Below, piece by piece: positions 49,695 to 56,959 of a stretch of 64,000 bases of DNA (position 1 is the first letter of the stretch; every line of letters starts with the position of its first letter). The position numbers and the translations under genes were made by a program. The notes under the pieces are model-generated. The model searched no databases. It was not told where the DNA came from and saw nothing but the letters and a program-made list of their open reading frames with translations. This DNA is from an uncultured Woeseia sp. (GTDB taxonomy: Bacteria > Pseudomonadota > Gammaproteobacteria > Steroidobacterales > Woeseiaceae). Where the stretch lies: contig CALALV010000138.1 of NCBI GenBank assembly GCA_937925605.1, positions 1-64,000 on the forward strand, given 5' to 3'.

Positions 49695-51181
49695 GCGTCC
49701 GCGGCGCGCGGCCGGACGTTGCGATTGCCGCTCAGTACGTTGGCTGGGTCGTAGGTCGCTTTGAGCCGCGCGAGCCGCGGGTAGTTCGCGCCGTAGCTGT
49801 CACGCACGGCCGCCGGCGTGCTTTCGCTGAGGTAGTTGACGTAGGTCGGCACGCCGCCCGACACGGCCGCCGTCGCAGCGGTCGCCGCGTCCACCCAGCG
49901 CATCAGGTCCCCGGCGCGCGAGCGGTAGTTCCAGCCGGCGTCGAAGTGCACGGTCGTGGCGCCGGGCGTTCGCAGCAGCGGCGTCTCGGCCGGCCCGACT
50001 CGCGTGACGGCGCCGCGCATGACGTGGCCGAGACCGAAGGACCAGCCCGGCGGCGCCTCGTTCAGCGCGCCGGCAATCGCATCGATAACCTCGTCGCCCA
50101 GTGCCGCGACCGTGGTGCCCTGCCAGTACGAGCCGGGCTCCGGTTCCTCACCTTCCTGAACGTCGGGCGCTGGCTGCAGGTAGCGCGCGACATCCGGCGG
50201 CACGGCCTCGAGCATCGCGTACGGCCGCACGGCGATGCCGTCGGCCAGCGGCGTCGCGAACTCGCGCAGCGGGCGCAGTACCTCCGCTGCACGACCCGGT
50301 TCGCCGGAATAGCAGACGGCGGCTGCGATCATCGGTTCGCGAAACGCGTTGCCGATGACCTCGACCGTCAGCTCGTCCGGTGCCGAGGCCAGGAAGTCCC
50401 GGTAGAAAGCGAGAAACTCCGGCGTCAGCTCGCCGGGAAACACGATGCCGCCACACACCACGTCCGGTTGCACGTGCGATGCGAAGGTCCACTCCGACAC
50501 GACGCCGAAGTTCCCGCCGCCGCCGCGGATTGCCCAGAACAGGTCGGCGTCGTCGGCGCGGCTCGCGATGCGCAGGTCGCCGTCGACGGTGACGACCCGT
50601 GCCGACAGTAACTGGTCACAGGTTGCGCCGTGGTTGCCGACGAACCAGCCGATGCCGCCGCCGAGCGTCAGGCCGGATACGCCGACCTGCGAGTTGCAGC
50701 CGAGCGCCACAGCGCGACCTCTGCGCCCGGCTGCCTCGTTGACGGCGCCGGCAACGACTCCCGCGCCGGCCCGGACCCGGCCGCTCGCGTCGTCGACCGT
50801 GACGTCGGTAAGGAAGCGCGTGTCGACGACGATTCCGGCATCGCAGACCGATGCGGCCAGTACGTCGTGGCCGCCGCTACGGACAGCGAGCGGCAGTTCG
50901 TGTCGCCGGGCGAACTCGATCGCGCGCGCGATATCGTCCTCGGACCGGACGCCGACCATCGCCAGCGGATAGCGGTCGTAACGCGGATTGAAACTCGCGG
51001 TGCGGCGTGCCGAGTCATAGAGCGCATGGCCGGCTGCGACCAGTTCGCCGTCGAGGCTTGCGGCCAGTGCCGGCAGCGCATCGGCGGCAGCGGCCACGGC
51101 GGGCTGCGGCAGTGCCGAGCTGGCGGCAGTCGCGCCGGCAAGCGCGAGGAATCGGCGTCGAGTGAGTGCCGGTGGTGGCAT
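49691..51181 (-). CDS. Tat-exported FAD-linked oxidoreductase (berberine bridge enzyme-like)
   Basis: A 496-residue protein from ATG 51181. Start MPPPALTRRRFLALAGATAA is a Tat signal (RRRFL). The PCMH FAD-binding domain has LPLAVRSGGHDVLA, whose His is the usual covalent FAD ligand, and VGVSGLTLGGGIGW. A Cys lies just before in LGCNSQVGV, close to but one residue off the usual second covalent site. The BBE end YPRLARLKATYDPANVLSGN is clear. It oxidises an unknown substrate, with O2 as likely acceptor, in the periplasm. Confidence 0.9.
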   Translation of the reverse strand: MPPPALTRRRFLALAGATAASSALPQPAVAAAADALPALAASLDGELVAAGHALYDSARRTASFNPRYDRYPLAMVGVRSEDDIARAIEFARRHELPLAVRSGGHDVLAASVCDAGIVVDTRFLTDVTVDDASGRVRAGAGVVAGAVNEAAGRRGRAVALGCNSQVGVSGLTLGGGIGWFVGNHGATCDQLLSARVVTVDGDLRIASRADDADLFWAIRGGGGNFGVVSEWTFASHVQPDVVCGGIVFPGELTPEFLAFYRDFLASAPDELTVEVIGNAFREPMIAAAVCYSGEPGRAAEVLRPLREFATPLADGIAVRPYAMLEAVPPDVARYLQPAPDVQEGEEPEPGSYWQGTTVAALGDEVIDAIAGALNEAPPGWSFGLGHVMRGAVTRVGPAETPLLRTPGATTVHFDAGWNYRSRAGDLMRWVDAATAATAAVSGGVPTYVNYLSESTPAAVRDSYGANYPRLARLKATYDPANVLSGNRNVRPRAADA

Positions 51182-51431
51182 CGGTGGCTCCGTGCACGGC
51201 GTTGCGACCGGGGATTCTAACTGCGGATCGCGGAAAGATCGCCCCGCCGGCCGGCAAGGCCTGCGGGGGCGGCTGCAACAGCGGGAACCGGGTGCCTGCG
51301 GCGGCCGGACACCCGGGTCCGCTACGCCGGGCAGCCGGCCCTGCAGCGCCGGGCGGGCCCTGTCCGCGCGGCAGGAATTCCTGCATCGGCATCCGTGCAA
51401 GAATGGCGATCGTGCTGACCGCCGATCACTC

Positions 51432-53528
51432 GTGGTGCAGATTCGTCCCGTAGCCTTCCTGCTGGCGTTGCTCGCCGTTGCCGTCCATGCCGCGGACCCG
51501 GTCGTCGTCGCTTTCCGGGCCGAGCGCGTCGACGCGCCGGACTGGCGGGTCGCGGACATCGACGCGACGATCGAGTTGCACGAGGGCGGCCAGCGTGGCC
51601 GCGTCCGGATCGGGCGCGTCGAACTGCCGGGCGCCGAACTCGAGTTCAGCGACACCGTGATCGACTGCGCCGAGATACTGCTGAGCCGCACCTGGCTGCG
51701 CTGCCACGACGCGACGCTGACGCTCGACTTCCCCGTCGCCGGCCGGCAGACCGTCACCGGGCGGTTCGACTACGAACGCGAGCCGGGCATCCTGCATTTC
51801 GCGCTGCAGCAACTCGCGCTGGCGGGCGGCCGCGTGGCGCTCGAGGGCCGGACCGGGGACTTCGGCACCGAGCTCGAGTGGAGCGGCGCCGGGCTGGCCA
51901 TTGCGGAGCTGGTCGCGATCGCGAACTCGCTGGACCTCGGTCCCGGGGAGCTCGCGGCGGGCGGCAGCGCGGACGCGCGCGGCTCGCTGCGCACCGACAG
52001 TACCGGTCAGCTCGCGCTGTCGCTCGATGCCAGTCTCGCCGAGGCTTCTGTCGCCAACGACGCCGGTACGGTCGTCGCCGAGGCCGTCACCGGCACGCTG
52101 CGGCTGAATGCGGAGCAGGCGGGCGAGGCCTGGCAGTTCGACCTCTCGCTCGCGGCCGACCGCGGCGAGGCCTACGTCGAGCCCGTGTACGCGAACCTGG
52201 CCGAGCACCCGCTCGCGATCGAGCTCGGGCGCGCACGCACGGCGGACTTCGCCCGCTACGAGTTCGGCCGCTTCGCGCTCACGCAGGGCGACCAGGCAGA
52301 ACTCGCGGGGACGGCGCGCATCCACCTGCCGCCCGGCGAGGAACCATTGCGCGTCGAGGCCGCGCGCATCGAGATCAGTGACACCGCGGTCGAGACTCTC
52401 TACACGAACCTGCTGCAAATCGCCTTCGCCGGCACCGTGCTCGGCGACCTCGAGACCGCCGGCCGCGTGTCCGGCGAGGTGACGATCGAGAACGACGCGC
52501 CGATGTCGGCCGACCTCGAACTCGACGGCGTGATCCTCGACGACCGCCGCCGGCGCTTCGCGATCTACGGGCTCGGCGGCAGCCTGCACTGGCCCGGCCC
52601 CGCCGGCGCGCCGGGCGATGCGCCGCCGAGCCGGCTCGCCTGGGACAGCGGCAACGCGCAGTGCATCCTGCGCGGCGGCGCGAGCGCCGCGCTGGCGCTC
52701 GGTGGCGACGACCTCGTGCTGCTCGAGTCCCTGCGCGTGCCGACGATGGGCGGCGCGCTGCTCGTCAATCGGCTGGAGATCCACGACTATGGCCGCGACG
52801 ATGCGCGCGGCCTGCTCGACGCCGAGCTCGAGCCGGTCCAGCTCGGCCAGCTGACCGGCGCATTCGGCTGGCCCGCGTTCTCCGGCTCGCTGTCCGGGCG
52901 GCTGCCGCTGCTGACCTACGAAGGCAACGCGATGACGGTCGGCGGCCGGCTCACGGCACGGGCCTTCGACGGCGACATCGAGCTCGCGAACCTGCGCATC
53001 GCGCAGCCCTTCGGGCGGGTGCCGCGGCTGTCCGGCGACCTCACGTTCCGCAGCCTGGACCTGGAGCGCGTAACCAACACCTTCTCGTTCGGCCTCATTC
53101 AGGGGCGGTTAAGCGGCGAGGTTGCAGGCTTGGAAGCGGAAAACTGGCGGCCGGTCGCGATGGACGCGCGGCTGTACTCGACGCCCGGCGACCGCACGCC
53201 GCGCCGCATCAGCCAGCGCGCCGTCGAGAACCTGGCGAGCGTCGGCGGCGGCGGGGCGGGCGCGGTGCTGTCGACCGGCTTCCTCAAGTTCTTCGAGGTG
53301 TTCGCGTACGAGGAGATCGGCCTGCGCTGCGTGCTCGCGAACGGAGTCTGCCGCATGAGCGGCGCGGGCCCGGCGGGCGAGGGCGCGCTCGGCCGCGGTT
53401 ACTACATCGTCAAGGGGCGCGGGATTCCGCGCATCGACGTCATCGGTTACCGGGAGCGCGTCGGCTGGAATGCGCTGCTGCAGCAGCTCTCCGCGATTAC
53501 GCGCGACAGCACCCCGGTTGTAAACTAG
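51432..53528 (+). CDS. YdbH-like intermembrane lipid-transport protein
   Basis: A 698-residue protein; start is GTG 51432 or 51435, both giving a signal-like segment IRPVAFLLALLAVAVHAAD. It is almost all beta structure with repeating AsmA-like strands (AELAGTARIHLPPGEEPLRV, GRVSGEVTIENDAPMSADLE) and a C-terminal segment with FFEVFAYEEIGLRCVLANGV, GYYIVKGRGIPRIDVIGY. Long beta-groove proteins of the AsmA/TamB/YdbH group are thought to move phospholipids to the outer membrane. The next gene is YdbL-like, as in Escherichia coli ydbH-ynbE-ydbL, but no separate ynbE exists here. Confidence 0.75.
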   Translation: MVQIRPVAFLLALLAVAVHAADPVVVAFRAERVDAPDWRVADIDATIELHEGGQRGRVRIGRVELPGAELEFSDTVIDCAEILLSRTWLRCHDATLTLDFPVAGRQTVTGRFDYEREPGILHFALQQLALAGGRVALEGRTGDFGTELEWSGAGLAIAELVAIANSLDLGPGELAAGGSADARGSLRTDSTGQLALSLDASLAEASVANDAGTVVAEAVTGTLRLNAEQAGEAWQFDLSLAADRGEAYVEPVYANLAEHPLAIELGRARTADFARYEFGRFALTQGDQAELAGTARIHLPPGEEPLRVEAARIEISDTAVETLYTNLLQIAFAGTVLGDLETAGRVSGEVTIENDAPMSADLELDGVILDDRRRRFAIYGLGGSLHWPGPAGAPGDAPPSRLAWDSGNAQCILRGGASAALALGGDDLVLLESLRVPTMGGALLVNRLEIHDYGRDDARGLLDAELEPVQLGQLTGAFGWPAFSGSLSGRLPLLTYEGNAMTVGGRLTARAFDGDIELANLRIAQPFGRVPRLSGDLTFRSLDLERVTNTFSFGLIQGRLSGEVAGLEAENWRPVAMDARLYSTPGDRTPRRISQRAVENLASVGGGGAGAVLSTGFLKFFEVFAYEEIGLRCVLANGVCRMSGAGPAGEGALGRGYYIVKGRGIPRIDVIGYRERVGWNALLQQLSAITRDSTPVVN

Positions 53529-53562
53529 CGGCCATTGCGTCCGCACCTTCCTGGAGTCCGAC

Positions 53563-54174
53563 ATGAACAAGCTGGCAGTCGCATTCATAACCGTGGTCGC
53601 CGTGTTCATCGCGGCCTGCGTCACGATCAACGTCTACTTCCCGGAAGCGGCCGCGACCGAGGCCGCCGACCGCATCATCGACAAGGTGCGCGGCGAGGAG
53701 GCCGGTAACGGCGGCGACACCGGCGCATCGCTCGCGCGCCCCGACGCGGACCGGGTGCCGGTCATGCTCGCGCTCGCGCACGGCGTCACGAGCTTCCTGG
53801 TCAGCGACGCGAACGCGCAGGGTGCGATCAACTTCGACCGCCCGTCGCCCGAGAAGACCGCGCTCGAGAACTCGCTGGCCGAGCGCTTCCCGCAGCTCAA
53901 GCCCTATTACGACAGCGGCGCGATCGGCCTGACCGACGCCGGCCTGATCGACATCCGCGACCGCGGCCTGATCCCGCTCGCCGAGCGTAACCGCGTGGTG
54001 CAGCTGGTCGCGGCGCAGAACAACGACTGGAACGCGCTGTACGCCGAGATCGCCCGCCTGAACGGCAAGCCGGAATGGCAGGACGACATCCGCCGCACCT
54101 TCGCCGAGCGCTGGATCGCGAAGGCGGACCGCGGCTGGTGGTACCGGGAGGGCGGGACGTGGAAGCAGAAATAG
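53563..54174 (+). CDS. DUF1318 / YdbL-like lipoprotein
   Basis: A 203-residue protein with signal peptide and lipobox IAAC (Cys19) followed directly by VTINVYFPEAAATEAADRII, the start common in DUF1318 proteins. The C-terminal part has the YdbL-like ENSLAERFPQLKPYYDSGAI, LIDIRDRGLIPLAERN and end WWYREGGTWKQK. It follows ydbH-like by 34 bp. The lipidated N terminus with a short beta segment is reminiscent of YnbE, so it may combine YnbE and YdbL roles (inference). The last 70 bp are repeated at 55905. Confidence 0.85.
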   Translation: MNKLAVAFITVVAVFIAACVTINVYFPEAAATEAADRIIDKVRGEEAGNGGDTGASLARPDADRVPVMLALAHGVTSFLVSDANAQGAINFDRPSPEKTALENSLAERFPQLKPYYDSGAIGLTDAGLIDIRDRGLIPLAERNRVVQLVAAQNNDWNALYAEIARLNGKPEWQDDIRRTFAERWIAKADRGWWYREGGTWKQK

Positions 54175-54177
54175 GCC
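54104..54177 (+). repeat. Left copy of a 74-bp direct repeat (3' end of the DUF1318 gene)
   Basis: The last 71 bp of the DUF1318 gene plus 3 bp beyond. It aligns without gaps with 55905-55978; I count 66 of 74 identical positions. Both copies run in the same direction. Confidence 0.8.
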
Positions 54178-54397
54178 TGACAGTCTGTCCATCGCGATAC
54201 GCTCCATGATCCGGTTACGCAGATGCGCCAAGATTTTTACCTAATACACTGATTGTAAGCGTATTTTTCCAAAACGATCTTGAAATCGGGGCACAGCGCA
54301 CAGATTTCCGCCTATCAAAAGAGTAGTTTCTGCCGTTGAAATCCTGAACCCGAAGCGTGTATAAGAGCAGCGCTTGATTGCCAAGGAGCGTGCGACC

Positions 54398-54418
54398 ATG
54401 AGCACTCAGACCCTCTAG
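54398..54418 (+). other. Six-codon leader ORF before the islet membrane gene
   Basis: AAGGAG is followed by ATG and the codons for MSTQTL, then TAG at 54416. It ends 11 bp before ATG 54430 of the next gene. The ribosome-binding site is stronger than that of the gene behind it, so the leader could couple or regulate its translation. May be chance. Confidence 0.3.
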
Positions 54419-54429
54419 GCGAGTTGGGT

Positions 54430-55344
54430 ATGCGAGAGTTCTTTTGTCGATACCGGATGGTATGGAAAAGTGCTCTCGCTGCCCTCGCCGTACTCCCGTT
54501 CCTGGATCCCTTCTCCGCGAAGATCGCGCACGCGGCTCCTTTCCTCGGTGATGCTGAGAGTCTCTCGGGCAACGTCGTGCTCGCTGTCTGGGTTTTTGCA
54601 GCTGCGGCGCTGTTGCTGAATATCGCAGTCAGCGTTCGGTATGCGAACCAGCCATTAAGCGTTCTCAGATCCCGTATTGATATCGAATTTCTGGATCCAC
54701 GCGGCGAGCGCGTATCGACAAAGCGACAACATCTTCTTCGCGCCGAGCAACCTGGAATCTGGGCAAGATATCGCGAAGTGGTTGCGACGCAGGGCGGCAA
54801 GATTCCCAAGGAACCAATCGCCGAACATCGAATACCCCCTGCTGCTAACGATAGGCTCCTCCGTTTGGGCCGCCCCACGCGACGGCTGATCGTGCAAAAG
54901 TATGAAAGCCCGTTGCCCTACTCATGGTTATATCAACTCTTGGTGCCTGACTGGCTTTGTTGCGTTTTCGTCGAACTCGGCAAGTCGCCCGGCAAGTTTT
55001 TTCGTCAGATTGTGACCGTCGAATCGAGTGAATTAGTGGAAGTTGATGAGTATCTGAATCGCGAAAGCGAATTGCGCGTTATTGCCAGTCGATATTCACA
55101 TACCGAACTTACCATTACCTTGAAGTTTCACGAGGAGAACCCGCCCGAATCTGTTGAGGCACACCTGCTGAGATCGATGACCATTGAAGATGGGGAATGC
55201 GAAAACCCCGCTACTGGCAGCGAACCCCTCGAGTATGTCTTCAAGTTTCGAGATTTGAGCAAGCAAGCAATTGCCCGGGTTGGTTGGCGGCTGTCGCATG
55301 ACTTCCAACAGCAAGATGCCGTGGGATCACCCAGTCACCAATGA
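54430..55344 (+). CDS. Membrane-anchored protein of unknown function in a lower-GC islet
   Basis: A 304-residue protein from ATG 54430 (TTG 54424 is possible). Two N-terminal hydrophobic segments (about 12-28 and 46-66) precede a soluble part with no known motif: VLRSRIDIEFLDPRGERVST, LIVQKYESPLPYSWLYQLLV, SELRVIASRYSHTELTITLK. Codon use is clearly less GC-rich than in the genes around it. It lies between the two copies of the 74-bp repeat, so it was probably acquired. Confidence 0.65.
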   Translation: MREFFCRYRMVWKSALAALAVLPFLDPFSAKIAHAAPFLGDAESLSGNVVLAVWVFAAAALLLNIAVSVRYANQPLSVLRSRIDIEFLDPRGERVSTKRQHLLRAEQPGIWARYREVVATQGGKIPKEPIAEHRIPPAANDRLLRLGRPTRRLIVQKYESPLPYSWLYQLLVPDWLCCVFVELGKSPGKFFRQIVTVESSELVEVDEYLNRESELRVIASRYSHTELTITLKFHEENPPESVEAHLLRSMTIEDGECENPATGSEPLEYVFKFRDLSKQAIARVGWRLSHDFQQQDAVGSPSHQ

Positions 55345-55904
55345 CTCGGGTTGTCTCTCGCAGAGTTACGCTAGTCGCGCTGCGGCCTGCGAAACTTTGC
55401 GGTCCCCGGTGTGCGCGTGATCGTGCCGTATTGTCAGGTCGGCAGGTCTCCAAGTCGTCGTCCGCGCGGGGCGAAATGCCGGATAGTTCCGGATCGTAAT
55501 TTCAAGTTTTGTCGGCGACTGCTGGGTCATTGAGCTCCAGTGCTATTGGGCATGGGTCAGCGTGCGGCCTGTCCGCACGCCGATATGCGGTACAAGTGCT
55601 TTGCTGCCGCCTTCGAAATGTGTGCACTTTGCGCCGTCGCGTTTGAAAACCTGCCGCGATGCACTTCATTTCTTTCTATACCCGAGAATCGGCTGATTCG
55701 TTGACCTAAAGCCAATGCCATCGACGGCCGTCTGAACTATTGCAGCCACTCCACCGAACCCGACGAAACGACGCGCAGCAAAGTGTGGGGCGACCGCGCG
55801 TGCGCGCAGGAGATTCGGCACGAGTACCAGGCCAGCGGGCGTTCCCGCTAGGCAATGTGCTTGCGGTATGGAGCGATTCGCCTGCTGTCGAGTCAGGACG
55901 ATAA
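55345..55904. other. Gene-free lower-GC stretch of the islet
   Basis: No ORF with a start codon and credible coding pattern is seen. A short open stretch ending at the TAG at 55850 reads STEPDETTRSKVWGDRACAQ and may be a gene remnant. From about 55880 the sequence begins to resemble the DUF1318 gene (CGCCTG and CAGGACGA are shared) before the full repeat at 55905. Confidence 0.5.
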
Positions 55905-55978
55905 CCGAGCGCAGGATCGCGACAGCGGACCGTCGCTGGTGGTACCGCGAGGGCGGGACGTCGAAGCAGAAGTAGGCC
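55905..55978 (+). pseudogene. Decayed second copy of the DUF1318 gene 3' end (right repeat)
   Basis: Aligned to 54104-54177 with 8 differences in 74 positions and no gaps; it translates ADRRWWYREGGTSKQK then TAG against ADRGWWYREGGTWKQK in the intact gene. Upstream the match breaks up with a deletion, and there is no start codon, so this is a remnant. Confidence 0.8.
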
Positions 55979-56180
55979 GCCACGGCCCATACGTCCCGGT
56001 CGAAAAACTGAACAGAACCGCGAAAAGTCCAGTCAATTCGTCTATATTAGTATTCTAAAACAGCATCTAAAACAATGTATTATCGAAGAGTCAGCGAAGG
56101 CATTACGTTGCTTAGAAAATGGTTGATAACCGGCTGATAAATGGCCGGGATGACTGACCAGTTAAGGAGGACCGGCAAAA

Positions 56181-56561
56181 ATGACGGCACAGCTGTTCGA
56201 CAGCATTCACCGCAGCGATGCACTGGGTTTTTTCTCCGACCACCACACGAACTACAAGGCAGTCTCGAACTTCCTCGAGCTCGACAAGAGTTCGCTGTCG
56301 AAGATCAGTGGCGTGAGCAAGTCCTCGGTGCGCTTGGACGACCGCATCCCGGCGGAGCTGAAATCTCGCCTGGATGAAATTGCCGACATCTGCAACCAGG
56401 TCGCCGACTACTTCGACGGTGACGTCAAGAAAACCACGCTGTGGTTCCGCGTGCCGAATCCGCTGCTCGGCAACATCAGCCCGCGCGACATGATTCGCTA
56501 CGGGCGCTACAAGAAACTGCGCAAGTTCATCCAGGAAGCCCGGCTCGCGAACGCGTCTTGA
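56181..56561 (+). CDS. MbcA/ParS/Xre-type antitoxin-like protein (orphan)
   Basis: A 126-residue protein with an AAGGAGG site before ATG 56181. Residues about 28-60 hold an Xre-like helix-turn-helix (NFLELDKSSLSKISGVSKSS). Residues about 85-122 have the DUF2384 toxin-binding region LWFRVPNPLLGNISPRDMIR followed by YKKLRKFIQEA. Such antitoxins normally pair with a RES-domain toxin encoded directly after them. None is found here: the next 400 bp hold only a small ORF. The AT-rich upstream region (56035-56180), with GGTTGATAACC and CCGGCTGATAAATGGCCGG inverted repeats, could carry its promoter and operator. Confidence 0.82.
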   Translation: MTAQLFDSIHRSDALGFFSDHHTNYKAVSNFLELDKSSLSKISGVSKSSVRLDDRIPAELKSRLDEIADICNQVADYFDGDVKKTTLWFRVPNPLLGNISPRDMIRYGRYKKLRKFIQEARLANAS

Positions 56562-56687
56562 ACGCGTCGCGTTCACGACGGGGCAGGCCTATCAAATTTG
56601 GTGCCGCCGTCGTGAGGGAATGATCCCCGAACTGTCGCTGTTACCTGGGAGTGCCCGCTATTCGCGGGCGGACGAGGTAGACAGGAC
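56562..56687. other. Short intergenic stretch with a small hairpin
   Basis: Between the antitoxin-like gene and a small ORF. GCCCGC-TATTC-GCGGGC forms a 6-bp stem at about 56652-56668. No gene, and in particular no RES toxin, is seen. Confidence 0.4.
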
Positions 56688-56918
56688 ATGCGCCCGGTAT
56701 CGCCGCGCTGGATGGTCATCGGCCTGCTGTTGCTGCTATGGGCCGCATGGTCGCTGGCCGCGGATGCGCACACCGGGCGTTTACCTCTCGCCGTGCCGGA
56801 TTCGCGGGACTCGGGCCTCGTCGCCCGGCAGGGCCGGCTGCCCGCGGCTGCCGAACCCCCCCTTGCGGCAGCCGCCACGCACGGCGGATCTCCAACCCGC
56901 CCTGCGGGCGACGGGTGA
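56688..56918 (+). CDS. Possible small exported protein
   Basis: A 76-residue ORF with an N-terminal hydrophobic segment (WMVIGLLLLLWAAWSLAADA) followed by a low-complexity, Pro- and Ala-rich part. AGGACA lies just before the ATG, and a strong terminator follows the stop by 5 bp, which supports transcription. No family recognised and the second half could be non-coding. Confidence 0.4.
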   Translation: MRPVSPRWMVIGLLLLLWAAWSLAADAHTGRLPLAVPDSRDSGLVARQGRLPAAAEPPLAAAATHGGSPTRPAGDG

Positions 56919-56923
56919 TGATC

Positions 56924-56959
56924 GGCCGGTGCCGCATATGCGGCACCGGCCGTTCTTTT
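56924..56959 (+). terminator. Rho-independent terminator: 28-nt perfect palindrome plus T-rich tail
   Basis: Positions 56924-56951 are a perfect inverted repeat (14-bp arms starting GGCCGGTGCCGCAT), followed by GTTCTTTT. It is oriented to end plus-strand transcripts (small ORF, antitoxin-like gene) and lies just past the stop codon of the convergent serine hydrolase, so it may also serve the opposite strand. Confidence 0.75.
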
